Notes under the pieces: model-generated
The model's input: the letters and a program-made list of their open reading frames with translations, nothing else
Database searches by the model: none
What the model was told of the DNA's origin: nothing
Shown here: in pieces, positions 54,052-59,876 of the stretch
How the letters are laid out: each line of letters starts with the position of its first letter
How positions within the stretch are numbered: position 1 is the first letter of the stretch
Translations under genes and position numbers: made by a program
Source of the DNA: Acidobacteriota bacterium
GTDB lineage: Bacteria > Acidobacteriota > Blastocatellia > Pyrinomonadales > Pyrinomonadaceae
DNA: 59,876 nt
Assembly (NCBI GenBank): GCA_029781855.1
Contig: JAKOVX010000117.1
Location: 1-59,876, forward strand
Direction: 5' to 3'

Positions 54052-55206
54052 TCATGTGACCTTCAGAACGATAAGCGTCAGGTCGTCATCAAATTCCTTG
54101 CTTGCTCTAAAGGTATTAACTCCCTGCATCAGCCGATCGAAAATATCCTGAGCCGTACTATTGCTGTTTTCTCGCGTAATTCGTTCGATCCTTCCTATCG
54201 AGAACTGATCACCATTCTCATTCTCGGTCTCGGTTAACCCGTCTGTGTAGAACACCAAGACATCTCCCTTCCCGAGAGAGACGGTTGTCGACGCATAATG
54301 GGCATCTTCAAACAAACCGACGGGCGGACCCGCCGCTTCCAACCATTCAGTCTTCTCTGACCGCTCACGATAAAGCATCGGAGGATTGTGTCCTGCGTTG
54401 ATAAATTCCAGGGTATGCCTCTCGCGATTTAGGCGACCGTAGAAGAGAGTAACGAATCGTGACCGTTCAGTGACCTCACAGATCACCTTGTTCAGATTCC
54501 CGAATCCCTTTGCTGCATTTTGGTCAGCAAGCGCTTCCATTCTCAATGCGACCTCGACCGAGGACATCACGATCGCGGCCGACGTGCCTTTTCCAGAAAC
54601 ATCGGCAACAACTATCGCGGTGTCGCTTTCATCAAGCTCGATAAAGTCGTAATAATCACCGCCCATTTCTTTTAGGTAGGTGATGCCGCATGCGATATCG
54701 ATACCGGGAATTTTCGGCGGACCCTCAGGCAGAAGCCGTTTCTGTACGTTCGATGCAAGCTGTATCTCCTTAACAAGCTCGTCATGTTGTCGATGGATTA
54801 TGACCGACATTGCCTGACGCTCCTTTCCCATTCGATTTGTTATCAGGGCGACGGCGGAGAACCCGATAAACGCCAGGAGATTGACCGTAATTCGGCCGAT
54901 CGCCGTGTACGGCGGGGCGTAAATGTCGTGAAGGAAAACGCAGGCCATCACAAAAAATAGGCTTGTTGGAAGCCGATTCACCAGACCCGATAGTGCGATA
55001 GGCAATATGTAAAGGTAGCCAAGCGATATTTCGTCCACCCGGCTGTCGGCATAGGCGACGGCGGCGATAAAAGCGATCACCGTCATCGTCAGAAGCATGT
55101 TGCTGACCAGCGAACGCTTTCGCGCATTTTCTGAACTAAGGTGGGTAAACGATGCGAGGCCCAATATTCTATCGCCAATTGATCCGAGCGCGCTAATTCT
55201 GGTCAT
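54052..55206 (-). CDS. Membrane-bound SpoIIE/RsbU-type serine phosphatase
   Basis: 384 residues. The N-terminal third has about four to five transmembrane segments (MLLTMTVIAFIAAVAYADSR, LGYLYILPIALSGLVNRLPT, SLFFVMACVFLHDI, ITVNLLAFIGFSAVALITNR), then a short coiled coil, and the PP2C-type domain: MGGDYYDFIELDESDTAIVV, VADVSGKGTSAAIVMSSVEV, INAGHNPPMLYRERSEKTEW, DVLVFYTDGLTETENENGD and DDDLTLIVLKV. It probably dephosphorylates an anti-anti-sigma factor. Start at ATG 55206 with a strong GGGAGGGG site; the earlier ATG 55254 overlaps the protease stop. Confidence 0.9.
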   Translation of the reverse strand: MTRISALGSIGDRILGLASFTHLSSENARKRSLVSNMLLTMTVIAFIAAVAYADSRVDEISLGYLYILPIALSGLVNRLPTSLFFVMACVFLHDIYAPPYTAIGRITVNLLAFIGFSAVALITNRMGKERQAMSVIIHRQHDELVKEIQLASNVQKRLLPEGPPKIPGIDIACGITYLKEMGGDYYDFIELDESDTAIVVADVSGKGTSAAIVMSSVEVALRMEALADQNAAKGFGNLNKVICEVTERSRFVTLFYGRLNRERHTLEFINAGHNPPMLYRERSEKTEWLEAAGPPVGLFEDAHYASTTVSLGKGDVLVFYTDGLTETENENGDQFSIGRIERITRENSNSTAQDIFDRLMQGVNTFRASKEFDDDLTLIVLKVT

Positions 55207-55243
55207 CTGACCCCTCCCTTTGCTAATCAAATGATTCGACAAA

Positions 55244-56854
55244 CTACTGTTCAACGGTCATGAAATAGGTCTGACCCTGACGGCTGACAAATAGTAGTAC
55301 AGAATGGCCCTTCGATGCATTAAGAGCAGCTTCAGCCTCGTTCAATGTATTTATCGGATGACGATCGATCTGTAATATGACGTCACCCGGGGCTAGTCCC
55401 GCATCGTCGGCGGGGCTGCCGGTCTCGACGTCGTCTATCACCAATCCGCTCAAGGTATTCGTCTCACCGATCTTTGCAGCTATCTGAGGGGTCAGCGGTT
55501 GAAGCAACAGACCAAGCTTGTCCGATGCCGACATCGTTTCGTCGCCGGACCCACTTGCGGTTTGGGTTTCGGTTCCGATACCCATTTCGCCCAGTACGAT
55601 CCGGAGTGACAGCGGAGATCCATCACGAATGCAGCTCAGCGTAACCGAAGTTCCGGGCGCCGTTTGAGCGATCTTATTTCTGATCTCATTACCGTCGTTT
55701 ACAGACGTTCCGTCAAAACCAAGAATTACGTCGCCGACCTTAAGCCCGCCCGCCTCTGCCGGGCTGCCCTGTTTGATCTGATCGACCAGCACTCCGCGAA
55801 CATCCTTCAGGCCAAACGCTTCGGCCAGATCAGATGTCACATTTTGGGTTCCGACGCCCATCATTCCACGGTGAACCTTTCCGTCCTTTAGCAGTTGGGC
55901 CATTACGGATCTGGCCATATTTGATGGAATGGCAAAACCGATCCCGACACTCCCACCTGACGGAGACAACAATTCCGAGTTGATGCCGACAAGTTCTCCG
56001 TTGAGGTTGACTAGAGCACCGCCCGAATTACCCTGATTAATAGCCGCGTCGGTTTGAAGGAAATCCTCAAATCCGCCGTTCGACAGACCCGTTTGCCGTC
56101 CTTTAGCAGAAATTATTCCGGTGGTGACGGTCTGACCGATTCCGAATGGGTTGCCCACCGCCAAAACGACATCTCCGGCCCGCAGTACGTCCGAATTACC
56201 GAGTATCAGTACCGGTAAATTCGCTGCGTCGATCTTGAGGACCGCAAGATCGCTCGGCGGATCCGTCCCGATAACCCTTGCCGTAAACGTTCGTTTGTCA
56301 GGAAGATCGACCTTGACCAGACTGGCACCGTCTATGACATGATCATTCGTCAGAATAATGCCGTTCGGATCGACAATCACGCCTGACCCGATCCCACGCT
56401 CGATCTGGACCGTCTGTCTTGGTGGGGCGGTCCGTTCGTTTCGACCTTGCAGGGTCGGATCTGATCGTGAAAGTTCGCTTTCACTTGGGATCGGCGTGCT
56501 CCGCTCGGACCGGACCGTGACTACCGACGGAACCACTTTCTCGACCAAGTCAGCGTATGTGACACGCGGGAGCAAAACGCTTTGCGCCGGGTTTTCGACT
56601 CCGCGATTTTTAGAGGGTTTCGTGAGAGCCGGAGAGGACCTTCGCTCATTTTTCGAAACGATATTGCTTTGAGCGATCGCCGATCCGTGAGATCCGCACA
56701 AGACCAAAATTAAAACAGCCGCCGAATGAAGAATTTTGATCCGTCCGTTGGACAGATCCTCGCCTGTTCGCAGGGTAAACCTGCGTCTGATTTCTCGTCT
56801 ACAATTGTTCGATCTCATTATGTTTTTGCGATTCCCGAAGAGGGTTATGCCCAT
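55244..56854 (-). CDS. HtrA/DegQ-type periplasmic serine protease with two PDZ domains
   Basis: 536 residues. Export signal near ILHSAAVLILVLCGSHGSAI, a Ser/Pro/Arg-rich linker, then the trypsin-like domain with the triad His in ILTNDHVIDGA, Asp in PPSDLAVLKIDA and Ser in INQGNSGGALVNLNGE. Two PDZ domains follow: GVLVDQIKQGSPAEAGGLKV and LVIDDVETGSPADDAGLAPG. It degrades or refolds damaged exported proteins. The start is uncertain: ATG 56854 or ATG 56818, neither with a clear ribosome site. It directly precedes the phosphatase gene. Confidence 0.92.
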   Translation of the reverse strand: MGITLFGNRKNIMRSNNCRREIRRRFTLRTGEDLSNGRIKILHSAAVLILVLCGSHGSAIAQSNIVSKNERRSSPALTKPSKNRGVENPAQSVLLPRVTYADLVEKVVPSVVTVRSERSTPIPSESELSRSDPTLQGRNERTAPPRQTVQIERGIGSGVIVDPNGIILTNDHVIDGASLVKVDLPDKRTFTARVIGTDPPSDLAVLKIDAANLPVLILGNSDVLRAGDVVLAVGNPFGIGQTVTTGIISAKGRQTGLSNGGFEDFLQTDAAINQGNSGGALVNLNGELVGINSELLSPSGGSVGIGFAIPSNMARSVMAQLLKDGKVHRGMMGVGTQNVTSDLAEAFGLKDVRGVLVDQIKQGSPAEAGGLKVGDVILGFDGTSVNDGNEIRNKIAQTAPGTSVTLSCIRDGSPLSLRIVLGEMGIGTETQTASGSGDETMSASDKLGLLLQPLTPQIAAKIGETNTLSGLVIDDVETGSPADDAGLAPGDVILQIDRHPINTLNEAEAALNASKGHSVLLFVSRQGQTYFMTVEQ

Positions 56855-56889
56855 GTCAAATACAAGATGCTTTGTTCGTTTTATTCGAA

Positions 56890-56919
56890 GAAGGTGCGAC
56901 CGGTATTGACCGCACCTTC
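56890..56919 (-). terminator. Terminator-like hairpin after the secreted-protein gene
   Basis: On the minus strand GAAGGTGCG-GTCAATACCGGT-CGCACCTTC gives a 9-bp stem between the stop at 56954 and the HtrA start at 56854. The following TTCGAATAAAAC is only partly U-rich, so strength is unclear. Confidence 0.5.
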
Positions 56920-56953
56920 CGCGACCGCGGGCTGTTCACGCAGCCTTTCAACC

Positions 56954-57409
56954 TTAGGCCGTTTTTAGCGAAACGACCTTCTCAGTGACTAACCCGTATC
57001 GCCACTTATTCCCGATCAGGCCGTGTTCCATTTTGGACTCGGGAAGGACGACACCGTCATCATCTCCGGAGACGAATATCTTCCTGAGGAAATAATCGTT
57101 CCCGATCTGGTCAAATAAAAGGCGTGAGTTTGCCTCGGGGTCGACCGACGAGATCCCTTCAGCAAAGAAAAGAGCAGCATTCTTGTTGTCAACCCCTTTC
57201 AATTCAAGCAGATAACTCGAAGACTTTGCCTCGTCGGACGTGAAGATCTGATACTCTCCGGCCGGATAGGTCCGGTCATTCAGAACAAATGAAAACGGGA
57301 TCTCCGCCGTTAGCCGAATGTTGCTGTCGATCTGCCCGTAGGCAGCGGTAAGGCCGGCGATCAAAACAACAAATGTCGCAATGAAGAATTTTGGCGTATG
57401 AATAAACAT
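56954..57409 (-). CDS. Secreted protein of unknown function (acidobacterial IPFSF family)
   Basis: 151 residues. An N-terminal signal (MFIHTPKFFIATFVVLIAGL ending AAYG) is followed by LTAEIPFSFVLNDRTYPAG and GEYQIFTSDEAKSSSYLLEL. The IPFSFV-x-N-x4-PAGEY block recurs in many small exported proteins in Acidobacteria; no function is known. The rest predicts beta-strands ending WRYGLVTEKVVSLKTA. Start at ATG 57409, which has AGGAGAG upstream; the longer frame is rejected. Confidence 0.75.
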   Translation of the reverse strand: MFIHTPKFFIATFVVLIAGLTAAYGQIDSNIRLTAEIPFSFVLNDRTYPAGEYQIFTSDEAKSSSYLLELKGVDNKNAALFFAEGISSVDPEANSRLLFDQIGNDYFLRKIFVSGDDDGVVLPESKMEHGLIGNKWRYGLVTEKVVSLKTA

Positions 57410-58519
57410 GATAACTCTCCTATAGATTGCAGGCTCGGCGGCTTGGAGCGAGTCGTCGGTCGGCTTTCGCGGCAACGAGCACTAGACGACTCGTTCGCCC
57501 CACCGCACTGATCGATCCAACGAAGAAAACGAATCATATCATCGAAATTCAGTTTGGATCACTCAAACATCAAGCCCTCACAGCGAGTATGGGGTGCTTT
57601 TTATGACTACAACGTATAAGATGCGTCCCGAAATACGTGAAACGTCTAGATGTGGTAAGGAAAGGTAAAGAAATGTCAAAGCAGAGGAGAAACCGGCAAC
57701 TAAGCGAAGTTGGTCGGAACGATAAGTCCGGCATGCTCCGAATACGAGAACTACAACGAACGTGAAGTATTTGGATCGAGCTGAACCGATCTACGGCTTT
57801 TTCCAATTAGCCGCATCGACACCACTTCGGGCGTGCTTTCCGATCGCCGCCTCCAGGAACTTCGCTAGCTACATATATTTACAGCGATCAAAAACGTGAC
57901 ACGGTTCCGTAGTTTTGTCACGCAGGTGGGAAAATTTGGGCAGTTCGTGCAAAACCTGCGCTAAGATCGGGAGGTGTAAACCTACAATGTACCGGTTCGC
58001 ACGAAAGACCGCAACGTGAAGGATGTCCAAAAGTGTACGGATCTTTAAACGTCATATAGAACCTCAAATACCTTGACGAAACCTAAGGGCGGTATTTTCA
58101 AATGTGCTTCGATATTTCACATTTGCACAAAGCTTTGAGCTGGCCTGGAATCGGCCGCTCGCATGTTTCCGACGAAAGTCACGTCGAAAACGCCAGGGTT
58201 GATCGGGAATCCCCGGCGGATCACCCAAGATCGTCCGGGAACTCAGATAGGCTTTTGGCAGCTGTGACTGAATGGAGATCCATGGCGCCGGCACGGCCTC
58301 ATCGAGTACGAGCAGATCGATAGCCTGAGGAAGATCATCAGCAGACACGAATCGGTGATCGCGGAGCCTCGGACAGACATTACTGCACCAAAAGCGATCG
58401 TTGAAATGGTCCCGGCAAAATTATCGCTGTAGTCAGGCGTCCGATATCCAATGGGTTAGGCCTGTCAAATCGTCCGGCGGCCGAAGTTCAGTAGTTACAG
58501 ACGCGCCGGACGCGCAGGG
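57410..58519. other. 1.1-kb region without a supported gene
   Basis: Contains repeat copy B (57838-57955). A minus-strand frame of 94 codons (58064-58348) and others have no family pattern or ribosome site. The sequence may include decayed mobile or coding remnants, but I cannot name any. Confidence 0.5.
57838..57955 (+). repeat. Second copy of the tRNA-Cys 3' end and flank (copy B, att-like)
   Basis: Matches 47606-47724. The first 18 bases (57838-57855) equal the tRNA-Cys 3' end including CCA; the flank then continues at roughly 80-85% identity. No tRNA 5' half precedes it, so it is not a second tRNA gene but a displaced tRNA end, as left by site-specific integration. Confidence 0.8.
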
Positions 58520-59876
58520 CTAGAGCGGCGGCAGGCCGATCCTTCGGAGAAGGTCCTGGTACCTCGGGTCATCTTTGAGGTCGCGGAAAGGGGCGTCGAC
58601 CCTGATATAGACTATGAAGCTGCTGTGCTCGGCAAAGGCCTTTTCGAGCAGGGCGAAGCCCGTCTCACGGTCGCCGATGCGGAAATACGCGCCGGCGGCG
58701 GTCACATCGTCCATGACTCCGCTTTTGTGCAGCCTCTCGCTTATCTTCAGCGACTCACGCCAGAACCCGCGTTCACCATCGCGGGCATAGGCAGCACGGA
58801 TCGCTTCGTTCTCATGCTCGCAATCGTCCCGCGAAATGACATTCAAAAGCTCGGCGCCCCTGCAGTCGGGAATGAGCGATTCGAGAAGCATTCCTTTTTC
58901 GATATAGGCGGTGGAGAGGAAAAGATACGCCATCGGATAGTCGGGCTCCATCTCGTTGAGCCTATTAAACTGAGAGATCGCCTCGTCCGTTTTGCGGTTT
59001 CCCAAATAACGCAGGCCGACATTCATGATGATCGCCGGTGAGAACGGGTCCAGATCGTAAGCTTTGTCAACGGCAGCCTTTGCCTCGGTGTGCCTGCCGA
59101 CTGCCGCCAGCATCTCTGAATACCATTGCCAGGCGGTGGCGAAATTCGGGTTGATCTCGATCGCACGCTTGAACGACACTTCAGATCCGGCAAAGTCCCA
59201 TTCGAGCATTCGTCGCATGCCGAGGACGGCATGAGCCTCGGCAAGATCGGGGTCGAGTTCCAGGGCTTTTTTCGCCGTATCGGTCGCGAGCCGGTCGATA
59301 TTTCGTATCTCTTCATCCGAAAAGACTCCGTTCGCCGGCTGCACTTCATATGCCATCGCCAGGGCGCCGTACGCCTGGCTGAACTGCGGATCCAGATCGA
59401 TCGCCCGCTTGAAAAGTTCTATGCTCGTCTTGATATTCTCGGGTGTGCGTTTGTTCCAGTGGTAGCGTGCTTGCAGATAGGTCCGATATGCCTCGGCGTT
59501 CTCGGTCATCCGCGGCTTGGAGCCGGTCAGCTTGAACCTCAGCCTGCTGGAGATCGAACCGGCGATGTCGGACTGGAATTTCTCGATATCCGACATTTGT
59601 CGCGAAAATTGCTCGCCCCAGATGACCGAATTGTCGCGAGCCGAAACCAGCTCGGCGCTGACGTTGATGTTGTCGCCCTGACGGGTTACGCGGCCCATCA
59701 ATATCGTCTGTACGTTCAGCTCACCTCCGATGGCGTCGGCATTGCTCCGGCTTCCCCTGTACCTGTAGGTTGAGACGCGCGACATCACGCGAATGCCCGG
59801 CATCTGCGACAGCGAGAAGGTAACGCCCTCGGCGATACCGTCGGATAAATAATCGTTATTGGGATCGGCGGTCTCA
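58520..59876 (-). CDS. TolB/FlgO-like domain plus TPR protein, C-terminal part (cut by window edge)
   Basis: At least 451 residues; the frame continues past 59876 (the last 24 residues at the edge read ETADPNNDYLSDGIAEGVTF then SLSQ). The N-terminal visible part is a TolB/FlgO-like domain: YLSDGIAEGVTFSLSQMPG, LNVQTILMGRVTRQGDNINV, NSVIWGEQFSRQMSDIEKFQ. Then tetratricopeptide repeats follow with the usual pattern (SIELFKRAIDLDPQFSQAYG, VSFKRAIEINPNFATAWQWY, ISQFNRLNEMEPDYPMAYLF). In Acidobacteria such a block is often the C-terminus of a serine/threonine protein kinase or of a winged-helix transcription regulator; the missing N-terminus decides which. No signal peptide can be judged. Confidence 0.8.
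   Translation of the reverse strand, partial: ETADPNNDYLSDGIAEGVTFSLSQMPGIRVMSRVSTYRYRGSRSNADAIGGELNVQTILMGRVTRQGDNINVSAELVSARDNSVIWGEQFSRQMSDIEKFQSDIAGSISSRLRFKLTGSKPRMTENAEAYRTYLQARYHWNKRTPENIKTSIELFKRAIDLDPQFSQAYGALAMAYEVQPANGVFSDEEIRNIDRLATDTAKKALELDPDLAEAHAVLGMRRMLEWDFAGSEVSFKRAIEINPNFATAWQWYSEMLAAVGRHTEAKAAVDKAYDLDPFSPAIIMNVGLRYLGNRKTDEAISQFNRLNEMEPDYPMAYLFLSTAYIEKGMLLESLIPDCRGAELLNVISRDDCEHENEAIRAAYARDGERGFWRESLKISERLHKSGVMDDVTAAGAYFRIGDRETGFALLEKAFAEHSSFIVYIRVDAPFRDLKDDPRYQDLLRRIGLPPL

Noticed and set aside
56726..56968. 80-codon plus-strand ORF between the HtrA gene and the secreted-protein gene
   Set aside because: It runs antisense through the signal-peptide region of HtrA and a hairpin, has no ribosome site and no family pattern.
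58064..58348. 94-codon minus-strand ORF downstream of repeat copy B
   Set aside because: No recognisable domain, no ribosome site. It might be a relic of a mobile gene but I cannot identify one.

Overview
The window reads as about 60 kb of a Gram-negative-type chromosome of moderate GC content. The best guess is Acidobacteriota, near Blastocatellia/Pyrinomonadales. This rests on the overall gene mix: a TolB/FlgO-like TPR protein, an 'IPFSF' secreted protein, RHS core debris, REP-like intergenic repeats and an HprK/PqqD/nucleotidyltransferase set beside an exopolysaccharide locus. No 16S rRNA is present, so the assignment is an inference.

Layout. (1) 1-6723 is housekeeping: the 5' end of metK, a DUF151 nuclease, miaB, and, divergent from miaB, dnaE followed by accA. 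(2) 6724-9059 is gene-poor and repeat-rich. It holds one small membrane ORF, a broken RHS core fragment, TTTGCG repeats and a REP-like inverted-repeat element. (3) 9060-11090 holds ssb, a PQQ-type beta-propeller protein and a small YdcH-like protein, with a clear terminator between the last two. (4) 11228-40115, all on the minus strand, is a continuous polysaccharide locus. It is read from 40115 downward: outer-membrane export protein, Wzc-like autokinase, GDP-fucose genes (fcl, gmd), glycosyltransferases, CDP-6-deoxyhexose genes (rfbF, rfbG, SDR), flippase, methyltransferases, polymerase, heptose genes (HldC-GmhA fusion, HldA, GT9), UDP-6-deoxy-L-HexNAc genes, more glycosyltransferases and a WecA-like initiating transferase. 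It ends with an HprK-like kinase, a PqqD-Tat-Cys protein, a nucleotidyltransferase, tsaB and rimI. (5) 40318-47319 on the plus strand holds mutS, a Tat-exported glycosylasparaginase, nagZ and a peptide/oligopeptide-type binding protein, with an HIT protein on the opposite strand. (6) 47382-47623 holds tRNA-Gly(GCC) and tRNA-Cys(GCA). (7) 48200-57409, minus strand, holds a MacAB-TolC-like efflux operon with a small DUF6868-like membrane protein, a SpoIIE-type phosphatase, an HtrA protease and a secreted protein. This block lies between the tRNA-Cys 3' end and a second, diverged copy of that 3' end plus about 100 bp of flank, which looks like an old integration footprint. (8) 58520-59876 is the C-terminal part of a TPR protein that continues past the window.

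The polysaccharide genes fit a Wzx/Wzy-dependent pathway. A WecA-like enzyme starts the lipid-linked unit. Glycosyltransferases add L-fucose, a CDP-derived deoxysugar, a 6-deoxy-L-HexNAc and heptose. Wzx flips the unit and Wzy polymerises it, and the Wzc/Wza-like pair controls length and exports. The most unusual unit is the HprK-like/PqqD-Tat-Cys/nucleotidyltransferase set at 12352-14665: a peptide-chaperone domain is joined to a Tat signal and a six-cysteine tail, which looks like a fused RiPP-type chaperone and substrate.
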